From the NCBI RefSeq assembly GCF_003201875.1, contig NZ_QJKD01000001.1, positions 704,079-768,078 on the forward strand: a stretch of DNA of 64,000 bases. The letters are read 5' to 3'. The stretch comes from Hungatella effluvii. Its GTDB lineage: Bacteria; Bacillota; Clostridia; Lachnospirales; Lachnospiraceae. The notes below the pieces were generated by a model. That model worked only from the letters and a program-made list of their open reading frames with translations. It did no database searches and was not told where the DNA came from. The position numbers and the translations under genes were made by a program. Positions 52,156 through 61,372 of the stretch are shown here, one piece after another (the first letter of the stretch is position 1; each line of letters opens with the position of its first letter).

Positions 52156-52312
52156 CCTGCACGAAATACCTTACTGTTTCGCTGGTCTGATTTTCCGGGA
52201 GCACAGACACAAAAGCCTCAGCGTAGCCCCACTACGCCTGCGTTTTTGCATCTGCGCTCTCGAAAAATCATCCTCACCGAACCAGCAAGGCATCTCGTGC
52301 AGGTCATACTAG
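52147..52312. repeat. 166-bp imperfect palindrome overlapping a stop codon
   Basis: CTAG-x-ATGACCTGCACGA at the left is matched by its complement at the right end, and the inner part closes on GCGTAG-CCCCA-CTACGC (52221-52237). Most of the length pairs with scattered mismatches (TGATTTT-CCGGGAGC / complement of GCTCTCGAAAAATCA). It lies between the sulfatase and the membrane AraC gene. No direct repeats flank it. It may be a dispersed repeat or an attenuating hairpin. Confidence 0.7.
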
Positions 52313-52342
52313 AGATTAAACGAAAGTAGATGGTCTGACGTT

Positions 52343-54589
52343 ATGTTTTCATCTGGTATCTATAAAAACCGTTTGTATAAAATCCTGATTTCTACCGGTA
52401 CCATAGTGATAGTCCTGCTTGCGGTGCTGTCGGGCAGCTACCTTCACCTGCAGCAGAAAAGCAGCTATATCCACAACTTATCAAATTCCACGGCAGCGCT
52501 GGAGGCCAATTCCAACATCGCCATGAATCTGATCTCGCGGGCAGTCAATGACGTCAGCCGTGATAAGAGCATTACGAAATGGGTCAATTCATCCTCCGCC
52601 AACGATTTCTATTTCAATTCCATCACCGCCTTAAAGCAGCTGCGAATCATCACCACTGACTCTTCCATGCTCAATTATGAGCTGGCTGTGACGACGGTAG
52701 GTCCGCTGGAATTTGATGGAAAGTCATACGGCATGGTCCTGGACCAGTCGGGGACCGTGGACAGGGATAAATTTTTAAGGCATGTAAAGGGGCTGACAAA
52801 AGAAGAAATGGAGGCCATGGAACAGCATTTTTCCGCTTCCAACCGCCCCTTCAGCCTGCCTCATTATGAGAATGACCGTCTAAAATCCGTTTACTATATC
52901 GTAAAGGATTACCGATATTCTTCCAGCCTTCTGTGTTTTGTCACGATTCCGATCGAAACGCTTACAGGCTCTGCCAGGCCAGGTCAGTTTCTGCTTTACA
53001 GTGACGACCAGCTGCTGGCGGTCAGCCATCGGGAAGCCGATATGTATGAGCTTTTTTCAAATATAATGAATATGGGTATGGAGGCAGCCGATTCCGGAAT
53101 CGGACAGCAGGAATTCTTCAAGCTTGGAAAGGAGTACGTATTTCCTACAAGCCTGCCTGCCATTGGCTGGGAAATTGCCTATGTCTATGACAGCTACATG
53201 CTGGGTTCCGGCCAGATTGTATTCTTTCTTCTGATTCTGGTCACGGCAGCCTGCATTTTCACCTTTTTAATCGCGCTGCTGGTGGAGGCGCTCTATAAGC
53301 CAATCCGGGAAGTCGTGGAGGATTCCATGGATTCCCCTGAGGCTGGAAAACCCATCGATGAATTTAAGATTTTACGGCAGAATTCAGAAAAAATAAAATC
53401 CTTAAGCAAGACACTGATGGAGGCCATGGACGAGAATGAACGCCTCGCCTCTCAGCAGCAATACCGCCGTCTGCTCTTCGCCCCCCAGCCGGGAGGCCTG
53501 GCAGAATGCGGAGAAGAGCCGGAAGAGGATTACAGCGTGGTGGTAGTGGAGTTCCAGCCTGTAAATGAAGGCTCCTCCCCCAGCTGTATCGTTATTTTAA
53601 AGCAGTATGTCCATGAGTTTACCATGAACGTGCCTGACATGACATTCGTGGACCTGGATTCCACACGGTGCGCCATGATCGTTAAAAGCGGTAACACAGA
53701 CGAGATTCTCCTGCAGCTCTACGAACTCCTCCGCTATCTGACACAGAAGCCCGAGGATGAGACGATCAATCAGTGGATTGCCTTAAGCAATCCCAGAAAC
53801 GGCTTAAACCGAATCTGGCTGGCCTATCAGGAGACGCTGCGAATCCTGGAATACAAGCACGTATACGGCCATACCAATATCCTGACCTTTGAACAGATCC
53901 GTTCCGTGGACGCGGTCACATATTCCTACCCGCTCTCCATGGAGAACCGGATGGTCCACTGTATCGTAGAAGGCAAAGAGGAGGCGCTCCAGATCTTCGA
54001 TCAGCTGATCCGCACGAACCTGGTAGACAAAACGCTGTCGATCGAGTCGATTCAGAGCTTCGTCTATGTCCTGATCGGCACACTGGGCCGTGTCTTCCAG
54101 GAACTGAAGACATCACCGGAAGCACTTTTAAAAGAAGATATCAATTTTATGTATCTGTATGAACACTGGAGTGATTCGGTCACCATCACCACCTTAAGAC
54201 ACGCAATTCAGGACATTCTGACCGCGGTAAGCTGCCGGGGCGAAAACAACGATGAGAAGCTTCTAAATGAGATGATCCGTTATATCCACACGAATTACAC
54301 CGATGATATCATGTTAAATGACATGGCAGACCAGTTCAACATCTCCCCCAAGTACTGCGGAATCCTGTTCAAACAGCTGAGCGGTCAGAACTTCAAAGAC
54401 TACTTAAACCGCTACCGAATCGAAAAAGCCAAAGAACTCCTCCAGAAAGAACATGGTATTAAAATCGCAGAATTAAGCCTGATGGTCGGTTTCAACAGCG
54501 CAAACAGTTTCATCCGCGTGTTTGGAAAATACACCGGAGTTACCCCAAAGGCCTACATGGAATCCTTAAAAAGTTCCAGTATTAGCTGA
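52343..54589 (+). CDS. Membrane-bound AraC-type regulator of the oligosaccharide locus
   Basis: 748 residues. TM1 at ~13-33, an extracellular sensor (~34-290), TM2 at ~292-320, then a cytoplasmic linker and a C-terminal AraC HTH pair (YTDDIMLNDMADQFNISPKYCGILFKQLSG ... GIKIAELSLMVGFNSANSFIRVFGKYTGVTP). This is the YesN-like one-component layout that controls nearby ABC/polysaccharide genes in Firmicutes. It probably senses an extracellular saccharide and activates the divergent operon. Confidence 0.93.
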   Translation: MFSSGIYKNRLYKILISTGTIVIVLLAVLSGSYLHLQQKSSYIHNLSNSTAALEANSNIAMNLISRAVNDVSRDKSITKWVNSSSANDFYFNSITALKQLRIITTDSSMLNYELAVTTVGPLEFDGKSYGMVLDQSGTVDRDKFLRHVKGLTKEEMEAMEQHFSASNRPFSLPHYENDRLKSVYYIVKDYRYSSSLLCFVTIPIETLTGSARPGQFLLYSDDQLLAVSHREADMYELFSNIMNMGMEAADSGIGQQEFFKLGKEYVFPTSLPAIGWEIAYVYDSYMLGSGQIVFFLLILVTAACIFTFLIALLVEALYKPIREVVEDSMDSPEAGKPIDEFKILRQNSEKIKSLSKTLMEAMDENERLASQQQYRRLLFAPQPGGLAECGEEPEEDYSVVVVEFQPVNEGSSPSCIVILKQYVHEFTMNVPDMTFVDLDSTRCAMIVKSGNTDEILLQLYELLRYLTQKPEDETINQWIALSNPRNGLNRIWLAYQETLRILEYKHVYGHTNILTFEQIRSVDAVTYSYPLSMENRMVHCIVEGKEEALQIFDQLIRTNLVDKTLSIESIQSFVYVLIGTLGRVFQELKTSPEALLKEDINFMYLYEHWSDSVTITTLRHAIQDILTAVSCRGENNDEKLLNEMIRYIHTNYTDDIMLNDMADQFNISPKYCGILFKQLSGQNFKDYLNRYRIEKAKELLQKEHGIKIAELSLMVGFNSANSFIRVFGKYTGVTPKAYMESLKSSSIS

Positions 54590-54645
54590 TAAAATATGCA
54601 AAACTGCATATACTATTTATATCAGTTGTTTTAGCAGTATATTTA

Positions 54646-54674
54646 TTGACTTTTATGCTGATATCGTATACACT
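54646..54674 (+). promoter_or_regulatory. Promoter of the toxin-antitoxin operon
   Basis: TTGACT 54646-54651, 17 bp, TACACT 54669-54674, 21 bp before the antitoxin start. The region is A/T-rich with repeated GTATA motifs that may be the autoregulation site. Confidence 0.6.
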
Positions 54675-54694
54675 ATTTAAAAGAGGTGATGATT

Positions 54695-55015
54695 ATGAAT
54701 ATCAGAAGTGCACTTGAAAACACAATTCCTATTTCCCAATTCAACCGTGGATTGGCTGGAAAAATCTTTGAAGAAGTAAAACGTTATGGCGCCAAAGTTG
54801 TCATGAAAAACAATGTTCCTGAATGCGTTCTCCTTTCTCCTGAAGAATATATCCGACTTTTGGATGAAACAAATGATGCACGGCTCTTAGCCATTGCAGC
54901 ACAACGGATGTCCCAATTTAATCCTTCCACTGTTATCTCCCAGGAACAAGTGGATCAGGAATTGGGATTCACTCCTCCCGACTATGAAGATACGGATAGC
55001 ATTGAATTTGAATGA
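54695..55015 (+). CDS. Phd/YefM-family antitoxin
   Basis: 106 residues from the ATG at 54695 (AGAGGTGATG upstream). The Phd/YefM N-terminal fold is seen in PISQFNRGLAGKIFEEVKRYGAKVVMKNNVPECVLLSPEEYIRLLDE; the acidic C-terminal tail (PPDYEDTDSIEFE) should wrap the toxin. It binds its own operator and neutralises the RelE-like protein, whose start overlaps its stop as ATGA. Confidence 0.9.
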   Translation: MNIRSALENTIPISQFNRGLAGKIFEEVKRYGAKVVMKNNVPECVLLSPEEYIRLLDETNDARLLAIAAQRMSQFNPSTVISQEQVDQELGFTPPDYEDTDSIEFE

Positions 55016-55341
55016 GTTGGAGTGTCAAATACCTTCCTGAAGCCCTTGAGGACCTCCGCAAACTGGATGGCAGCCAGAAAATACTGATTCGGAAAGCAAT
55101 TCAGAAAGCCTGCAAAAATCCATTACCTGAAAGCGAAGGCGGCTATGGAAAAATTCTGGGAAACAAAAACAACAACAATCTTTCCGGTTTTTTAAAAATC
55201 AAACTCCGTGGTGCCGGTCTGCGTATCGTATATCAGCTCATTCGTTGCAGCGATCATATGCTGGTTGTTGTAATCGGTGTCCGTGAAGATGACGAAGTCT
55301 ATGAGCTCGCACAAAAACGTATACTGAAACATGATTTATAA
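55012..55341 (+). CDS. RelE/ParE-superfamily toxin
   Basis: 109 residues. Typical opening SWSVKYLPEALEDLRKLDGSQKILIRKAI and the conserved core GFLKIKLRGAGLRIVYQLIR with VVVIGVREDDEVYELAQKR at the end, the RelE mRNA-interferase fold. It would cleave mRNA at the ribosome. Coupled by the ATGA overlap to the antitoxin. A symmetric terminator closes the operon. Confidence 0.92.
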   Translation: MSWSVKYLPEALEDLRKLDGSQKILIRKAIQKACKNPLPESEGGYGKILGNKNNNNLSGFLKIKLRGAGLRIVYQLIRCSDHMLVVVIGVREDDEVYELAQKRILKHDL

Positions 55342-55381
55342 ACAAAAAGAAACGGCAGGCACCTGCCGTTTCTTTTTGTTT
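55340..55381. terminator. Bidirectional terminator after the toxin gene
   Basis: A 20-bp perfect stem (AAACAAAAAGAAACGGCAGG against its complement) with a 2-nt gap, A-rich on one side and T-rich on the other. It serves the toxin-antitoxin operon and the minus-strand amidase. Confidence 0.92.
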
Positions 55382-55421
55382 GTATAACTGTCTGCATCTT
55401 ATAGAGCATTTCCCAAAATCT

Positions 55422-56576
55422 TTAATTTCCAGCCGCATAATAAGCATCAATCCCATCCGCGATTCCCTTTGCGATCTTCGCGCGATACTCATCGGTGGCC
55501 ATCTTTTTATCTTCCTCTGCATTGCTCATAAATCCCATCTCCACAATGGTAACCGGGGTTTTGCACCAGTTGATTCCACTCATGGTATCGTTCTCCTGGA
55601 CTCCGCGGTTTTTAAAGTCTGTGGTGTCACAGATGCCCTTTACCACGGCCTTGGACAGAGCGGAACTCTTGCTGTATAAGTTTCCATTATAGGGGTTCTT
55701 CGATGTCTGGCACATGGTCAGCGCGCCGTGAACACTGGTATCGTTTAAAGAGTTGGCATGAACGCGCACGAAAATATCCGCACCGCTCTTGTTGGCCATC
55801 TCGGCCCGCTCTGCGTTGCTGATATTCACGTCATCCGTTTCCCGGATCATATAAACCTGATATCCCCGGCCAAGCAGTTCTTCCTTGAGCTTTAAGGAGA
55901 CCGCAAGCGTCAGCTTATATTCGGGGATCCCCGTCGCATTTCCCTGCGTTCCGGAGGCAACCTTGGCCTTCTTCTCCGATGCACCCGGTCCTATCGGTTC
56001 TTTTTCTGAATTGCCCTTCGCCTGATGTCCCGGATCGATGGCAATGATCTTGCCGGAACCGGAGCCTGTGACTGCAGGAGCCGTTGTCTCCGGTTCCGGA
56101 GCCGGCTGTTCCTTTGACACAAAGCTGGAGGATATGTAACACTCCTGATCCTGATAGATGATACGGCTCCAGCTGTCGCTGTATCCGGTCCGTTTTAAAG
56201 CCGTTCCCCTGGAAACCGTGGTGATCACCGCACCGCCCGTTCCCGCGCTCTTTCTGATATTAACCTGACTGCCGGTCACGTATACGGTTTCATCCACCGC
56301 CGTAAAAGCGGGAGCCGTCTCCGTAGTCACAGCGGCCTCGTGGGCGCTTGTCCCCGCCTGTCCCCCCGGCTTCTCTGTCTCGTTTTTTCCATTCCCGGTC
56401 TCATTCTCAATAGAAACCGCTGCCGTCTCTTCTCCATTTTCCAGTGTGATATCACCAGAAGCCTCTTCCAGTGTCGGCACCTCGACCGGTTCATACTTCC
56501 TGCCGCATCCGGCCAGTGTCAGGAGGCACACAAGCGCGGTAACGATATAAATTCCGGTTCTTCTCTTCTTATTCAC
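55422..56576 (-). CDS. N-acetylmuramoyl-L-alanine amidase (Amidase_3) lipoprotein with SH3 domain
   Basis: 384 residues, GTG start; the first bases overlap the mnmA stop (GTGA), with GGAGGAGG upstream. Lipobox LAGC near residue 23. SH3b domain ~98-155 ([24 protein letters not shown]). The Amidase_3 domain has zinc-binding [13 protein letters not shown] and VEMGFMSN. It cuts peptidoglycan between MurNAc and L-Ala. Co-transcription with iscS-iscU-mnmA looks likely. Confidence 0.93.
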   Translation of the reverse strand: MNKKRRTGIYIVTALVCLLTLAGCGRKYEPVEVPTLEEASGDITLENGEETAAVSIENETGNGKNETEKPGGQAGTSAHEAAVTTETAPAFTAVDETVYVTGSQVNIRKSAGTGGAVITTVSRGTALKRTGYSDSWSRIIYQDQECYISSSFVSKEQPAPEPETTAPAVTGSGSGKIIAIDPGHQAKGNSEKEPIGPGASEKKAKVASGTQGNATGIPEYKLTLAVSLKLKEELLGRGYQVYMIRETDDVNISNAERAEMANKSGADIFVRVHANSLNDTSVHGALTMCQTSKNPYNGNLYSKSSALSKAVVKGICDTTDFKNRGVQENDTMSGINWCKTPVTIVEMGFMSNAEEDKKMATDEYRAKIAKGIADGIDAYYAAGN

Positions 56577-57652
56577 AGTATCGTACCTCCTCCGGCAACG
56601 TAAGTATCTGTATAAAACACGACGGCCTGCCCCGGTGTAATCGCCCTCTGAGGCTCATCAAACCGGCATTCCACCAAATCCTCGCCCACTTCCCGGATGG
56701 TGCAGGGGGCGCCTTTGTGGCTATAGCGGATCTTTGCGTTTACCCGCATCTCACCGCCGTGAAGTCCGTCGACCGCCATCCAGTTCAGGCGGTTACAGCG
56801 GAGCGTATCGGAAAAGACATCATCCGAATTTCCAATGACGACTTCGTTCGTCTCCGGCCTGATTTCCGTGACAAAGACGGGATGGCCCATGGACAGGTTT
56901 AATCCCTTCCGCTGGCCAACCGTGTAGTGGGTGATTCCTTCATGCTGTCCCAGTACATTGCCATCCAGGTCCACAAAGTTGCCTCTCGGCAGTTCTTTCC
57001 CCGTGTTTTCTTCAATAAATTTGGCATAATCGTGATCGGGGATAAAACAGATTTCCTGGCTGTCCGGCTTATGGGCGACCTTTAAATTGATCCGGTCCGC
57101 GATTTCGCGGATCTGATCCTTGGAATAGGCGCCAACCGGCATCAGCGTATGAGCCAGCTGGTACTGCGTCAGATTATAGAGCGCGTACGTCTGGTCTTTC
57201 GCCGCCGTAACGGACATCCTCAGCGCGTACCGCCCGTTTTCCAGCTGCTCGATTCTGGCATAGTGGCCTGTGGCAATATAGTCCGCTCCAATATCCAGGC
57301 TCCGTTTTAACAGCGATTCCCATTTGACATACCGGTTGCAGGCGATACATGGATTTGGGGTGCGGCCGTTCCTGTATTCATCCACAAAATAGTCTATTAC
57401 ATTTTCTCTGAATTCCTCTTTGAAATTCATCACATAATATGGAATCCCCAAATCCCAGGCCACGCGTCGGGCGTCGTCCACCGCGCTTAAGCCGCAGCAG
57501 CCTCCGCTCTCCTCCACGGCCTCTTTCTCTTCGTCCTGCCAGATCTGCATCGTGACGCCGATGACATCATAGCCCTGCTCCTTCAGCAGCCATGCTGCCA
57601 CGGAGGAATCCACGCCGCCTGACATTCCTACTACTACTTTTGGTTTATTCAT
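56573..57652 (-). CDS. mnmA: tRNA 2-thiouridine synthesizing enzyme MnmA
   Basis: 359 residues from the ATG at 57652; an upstream GTG at 57691 or ATG at 57682 would add a non-conserved tail. PP-loop [17 protein letters not shown], the two catalytic Cys in [13 protein letters not shown] and [12 protein letters not shown]. It thiolates U34 of tRNA for Lys, Glu and Gln, using sulfur from the desulfurase encoded two genes upstream. Confidence 0.95.
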   Translation of the reverse strand: MNKPKVVVGMSGGVDSSVAAWLLKEQGYDVIGVTMQIWQDEEKEAVEESGGCCGLSAVDDARRVAWDLGIPYYVMNFKEEFRENVIDYFVDEYRNGRTPNPCIACNRYVKWESLLKRSLDIGADYIATGHYARIEQLENGRYALRMSVTAAKDQTYALYNLTQYQLAHTLMPVGAYSKDQIREIADRINLKVAHKPDSQEICFIPDHDYAKFIEENTGKELPRGNFVDLDGNVLGQHEGITHYTVGQRKGLNLSMGHPVFVTEIRPETNEVVIGNSDDVFSDTLRCNRLNWMAVDGLHGGEMRVNAKIRYSHKGAPCTIREVGEDLVECRFDEPQRAITPGQAVVFYTDTYVAGGGTIL

Positions 57653-57699
57653 CGTTTCACATTCCGTTTCTTCTGCCGGCATCCGGTTCACCGCCGGCT

Positions 57700-58137
57700 T
57701 TAATATTCTTCTTCCACTTCTTCCTCACCGATATCTGACTTCGGTTTTTTCAGCCCCTGAATCTCGATTCCGTTCTTCTGGGCGTAATCCCATAAGGCCG
57801 CGTGAATGGCTTCTTCTGCCAGTAAGGAACAGTGTACCTTAACTGGCGGCAGTCCGTCAAGCGCCTCACACACCGCCTTGTTCGTTACTTCCATCGCTTC
57901 CTGGATTGATTTGCCTTTCACCATCTCGGTTGCCATGCTGCTGGTAGCCACCGCTGCGCCGCAGCCAAATGTCTTAAACTTTACATCGTTGATGATTCCG
58001 TTCTCATCAATATCGAGATAAATTCTCATGATATCGCCGCATTTCGCATTTCCTACCGTACCCATGCCGCTGGCATTCTCTATTTCTCCTACATTTCTTG
58101 GATGCTCGAAATGATCCATAACTTTTTCTGTATACAT
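57700..58137 (-). CDS. iscU: Iron-sulfur cluster scaffold, IscU/NifU-N type
   Basis: 145 residues. The three ligand cysteines are in [24 protein letters not shown] and [13 protein letters not shown], as in IscU-type scaffolds. The C-terminus ends in an acidic EEEVEEEY tail. It lies between the cysteine desulfurase and mnmA and receives sulfur from the former. Confidence 0.95.
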   Translation of the reverse strand: MYTEKVMDHFEHPRNVGEIENASGMGTVGNAKCGDIMRIYLDIDENGIINDVKFKTFGCGAAVATSSMATEMVKGKSIQEAMEVTNKAVCEALDGLPPVKVHCSLLAEEAIHAALWDYAQKNGIEIQGLKKPKSDIGEEEVEEEY

Positions 58138-58188
58138 TTTAATTTTTCTCCTATATTTAGTAATATATCGACAATTTACGTAAGCTTA

Positions 58189-59373
58189 TTACCGATTCTG
58201 CCGCTTTACAAAGTCCTCATATAACGGTGACATGCTGCGCAGCTTCTCTACGATTTTTTTGATGGATTCGACCACATAATCCATCTCTTCCATAGTATTA
58301 TCGGAATTCAGCGTCAGTCTTAAGGATCCGTGAGCAATCTCATGAGGCAGGCCGATGGCCAGCAGCACATGGGATGGGTCCAAAGATCCCGACGTACAGG
58401 CAGAACCGCTGGAACCGCAGATTCCATCCATATCCAGCATGATGAGTAAGGACTCTCCCTCGATAAACTGGAAGGCAAAGTTCACATTGTTGGACAGCCG
58501 GCTGGTTCTGTGACCGTTGATTCTCACATAGGGAACCTCCGCCATCACGCGTTTCATCAAATAATCGCGCAGCTCAGACTCTTTCCTCGTGCGTTCTTCC
58601 AATGTGTTCATGGCGATCTCTACGGCCTTTCCAAAGCCAACGATCCCCGGAACGTTCTCGGTGCCGCCGCGGCGCTTCCGCTCCTGGGCGCCTCCATGCA
58701 TAAAGGAACGCGTCTTGATTCCGGTACGGATATATAAAAATCCGATTCCCTTAGGGCCGTTTAACTTGTGGCCGCTGGCGCTCATCATATCAATATGATA
58801 CTCATCTACATTGATCGGAACGTGGCCGAAGGCCTGAACCGCGTCTGTGTGGAAGATAATTCCGTGCTCTTTCGCGATCTCACCGATCTCCTTCACCGGT
58901 TCGATCGTTCCGATTTCGTTGTTGGCAAACATAATGGAAATCAGGATAGTGGTGGGGCGGATTGCCTTCTTCAGTTCATCAATTTTGATGACACCATTCT
59001 CATCTACGTCTAAATAAGTCACCTCGAAACCGCGCTTCTCCAGATATTCGCATGTGTGAAGAACCGCATGGTGTTCAATTTTACTGGTAATAATATGATT
59101 TCCCTTCGCCTGGTAAGCCTCAGCCGTCGCGGCCAGTGCCCAGTTATCGGACTCGGTGCCTCCCGCTGTAAAGTAAATCTCATTGGTTTTTGCTCCAATG
59201 GCGTCTGCAATCGTCTCTCTGGAACGGTTGATCGCCTTCTTGGATTCGTTGGAAAACTCGTACACGGAAGATGGATTGCCATAAAATTCCGTAAAATACG
59301 GCAGCATCGCGTCCACAACCTCCGGCCGTGTCTTTGTCGTAGCTGCATTGTCAAGATAAATAAATCGTTTCAT
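58189..59373 (-). CDS. iscS: Cysteine desulfurase
   Basis: 394 residues. It opens IYLDNAATTKTRPEVVDAM; the pyridoxal-phosphate Lys is in MMSASGHKLNGPKGIGFLY and the active-site Cys in GSSGSACTSGSLDPSHVLLA. It supplies persulfide for Fe-S assembly and tRNA thiolation. First gene of iscS-iscU-mnmA-amidase. No iscR-like regulator precedes it; the 207-bp gap upstream is AT-rich without a clear operator. Confidence 0.96.
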   Translation of the reverse strand: MKRFIYLDNAATTKTRPEVVDAMLPYFTEFYGNPSSVYEFSNESKKAINRSRETIADAIGAKTNEIYFTAGGTESDNWALAATAEAYQAKGNHIITSKIEHHAVLHTCEYLEKRGFEVTYLDVDENGVIKIDELKKAIRPTTILISIMFANNEIGTIEPVKEIGEIAKEHGIIFHTDAVQAFGHVPINVDEYHIDMMSASGHKLNGPKGIGFLYIRTGIKTRSFMHGGAQERKRRGGTENVPGIVGFGKAVEIAMNTLEERTRKESELRDYLMKRVMAEVPYVRINGHRTSRLSNNVNFAFQFIEGESLLIMLDMDGICGSSGSACTSGSLDPSHVLLAIGLPHEIAHGSLRLTLNSDNTMEEMDYVVESIKKIVEKLRSMSPLYEDFVKRQNR

Positions 59374-59580
59374 AATTGTTAGTTCCGCCTTTCTGTAGTC
59401 CTAAAGTTAAAAGCTTCATCTACATTTTCTATTATACACAGATTTCCTATAATTTCAATAGGAATAGTTATCGTTTTTGTTACAGTTTGGTCTTCCATCT
59501 TTCTGAAAGCTAAGTGAAAAATGTCATGAAGGGGACTCATTAGAAATATATTATAATAATTCCCATATCATGGAGTTTTC

Positions 59581-61164
59581 ATGAAGGATTCTTTAAAGAT
59601 TTCCCAAAAACTTTCGCCAAGAAAATATGCCCTGTTTACGGGCACTCTCCTCCTTACTTCTACAGGGCTCATTACCCGCGTGCTGGGGTTCTTTTACCGA
59701 ATCTTTCTTTCCAGAACCATCGGTGCGGAAGGACTGGGGCTCTACAACATGGTCCATCCGGTATTCGGCATCTGCTTTGCCCTGTGCGCAGGGTCCATCC
59801 AGACGGCCATCTCCCAGTCCGTTGCCGCCAATGTAAGGAAAGGCCGTTCCATCTTCCGGACCGGCCTCGTCATTTCCATGTCAACCTCTTTTGTCCTGGC
59901 CTGGCTCATCATCCGTTTCCAGGATTTTCTGGCCGGCAGCATCCTGATGGAACCGCGCTGCGCACCGCTCCTCACCTACATAGCCGTCTCCGTACCCTGC
60001 GCCGCCATCCATGCCTGCATCAACGGTTACTATTATGGTATGCAGCGTACCCGGGTTCCGGCATTCGCTCAGGTGATTGAACAGTCTGTCCGCATCGGCG
60101 CCGTGTTTCTGATTGCGGATATAATGCTGGAAGCCGGGATCGAGATCACCGTCCAGCTGGCTGTGGCCGGCCATCTGATCGGCGAGATCGCCTCCACCCT
60201 CTATACCGTCGCGGCCTGTCAGTTTTTCCCGCCGAAACTGCCGGATGGCACCTACGCAAAGAATACGGATTCCGACGGCCGCCGTTTTTCGGCCGCAGCC
60301 GATTCCTTCCGCCGAACCGCGCCCGCACTCATGACGCTGGCTCTGCCGCTCATGGGCAACCGCCTCATCCTGAATATTCTTTCCAGCGCGGAGGCAATCT
60401 GGATTCCCGGTTCCTTAAACCGCTTCGGCTTATCAAGCTCCGAGGCCTTCAGTATTTACGGTGTCCTTACGGGAATGGCTCTGCCATTTATCCTGTTTCC
60501 CTCCACGATCTTCAATTCGCTGGCCGTCCTGCTGCTTCCCACGGTAGCCGAGGCCCAGTCAGAAGGAAACGAACGGCGGATCGCAGGCACCATCTCCATG
60601 TCCCTGCGCTACTGCCTGTACGTGGGAATCCTGTGCATCGGAATCTTCACCCTGTTTGGCAACGATCTGGGCGTCAGTGTCTTTAAGGATGAAAATGCCG
60701 GCTCCTTTATCATGACCCTGGCATGGCTCTGTCCCTTCCTCTATCTGGTCACCACCATGGGAAGCATCTTAAACGGCCTTGGAAAGACCTCCACCACGTT
60801 TATTCAGAACGTGACGGCTCTATTCGTCCGCCTGGCCTTCGTGCTGTTTGGCATCCCGAAATTCGGAATCATGGCGTATCTGATCGGTATGCTGGCCAGC
60901 GAGCTGCTTCTGGCCCTGATGCACATCTTCTCCCTGAAAAAGCAGGTCTCCTTCTCCTGGAATGCATGGGATATGATTGTGAAACCAGCCCTTCTGATGG
61001 TGATGGCGATCGGAATCTACTATGCGGCAAGCTCCGTCTGCGATCCGTTCGCGGCGCTTCCGCTGTTTATCAAAACCGGCTTCCACATCCTGATTCTGTC
61101 TCTCTGCTATCTTCTGCTACTGGCCGGAGCCCATTTCTTTAAGAGGGAAATTCAGGCAGAGTAA
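59581..61164 (+). CDS. SpoVB-like polysaccharide / lipid flippase
   Basis: 527 residues, about 14 spans, MOP superfamily. The opening LTSTGLITRVLGFFYRIFLSRTIGAEGLGLYNMVHPVF is typical of stage V sporulation protein B and related clostridial flippases; GKTSTTFIQNV lies in the second half. It moves undecaprenyl-linked peptidoglycan or polysaccharide precursors across the membrane. Whether it is SpoVB itself or the YkvU/YtgP-type paralogue cannot be decided here. Confidence 0.9.
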   Translation: MKDSLKISQKLSPRKYALFTGTLLLTSTGLITRVLGFFYRIFLSRTIGAEGLGLYNMVHPVFGICFALCAGSIQTAISQSVAANVRKGRSIFRTGLVISMSTSFVLAWLIIRFQDFLAGSILMEPRCAPLLTYIAVSVPCAAIHACINGYYYGMQRTRVPAFAQVIEQSVRIGAVFLIADIMLEAGIEITVQLAVAGHLIGEIASTLYTVAACQFFPPKLPDGTYAKNTDSDGRRFSAAADSFRRTAPALMTLALPLMGNRLILNILSSAEAIWIPGSLNRFGLSSSEAFSIYGVLTGMALPFILFPSTIFNSLAVLLLPTVAEAQSEGNERRIAGTISMSLRYCLYVGILCIGIFTLFGNDLGVSVFKDENAGSFIMTLAWLCPFLYLVTTMGSILNGLGKTSTTFIQNVTALFVRLAFVLFGIPKFGIMAYLIGMLASELLLALMHIFSLKKQVSFSWNAWDMIVKPALLMVMAIGIYYAASSVCDPFAALPLFIKTGFHILILSLCYLLLLAGAHFFKREIQAE

Positions 61165-61180
61165 ACAGAGTATAACTAAA

Positions 61181-61301
61181 GAGTCCGGCCCGCCGGACTC
61201 TCGCGCCGGAGCGCGGTCGCTTCAGCGGCCATATTTCCTAAGCGCGGAGTGCGCATCCCCCGGAGGGTTTTTGTTTCATAGGATGAACTTTCCTGTGAAA
61301 C
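61181..61301. repeat. Multi-hairpin intergenic repeat-like element
   Basis: It starts with a perfect hairpin GAGTCCGG-CCCG-CCGGACTC, then GC-rich short stems (GCGCCGGAGCGC; GCGCGGAGTGCGC), and ends in GTTTCATAGGA...TCCTGTGAAAC (61273-61301, one mismatch). It resembles a dispersed Lachnospiraceae intergenic repeat, from memory only. It sits between convergent genes and carries no credible coding frame. Confidence 0.55.
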
Positions 61302-61306
61302 AAAAA

Positions 61307-61357
61307 AGGCGGTTACTTCCATGAGTATTCCATCTCCTGGAGTAACCGCCTCTTTTT
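61307..61357. terminator. Bidirectional terminator after the SH3 lipoprotein gene
   Basis: AGGCGGTTACT and AGTAACCGCCT pair perfectly; a six-A run lies to the left and TCTTTTT to the right. It lies 22 bp after the minus-strand stop. Confidence 0.9.
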
Positions 61358-61372
61358 GATCTTCCCACGCTC

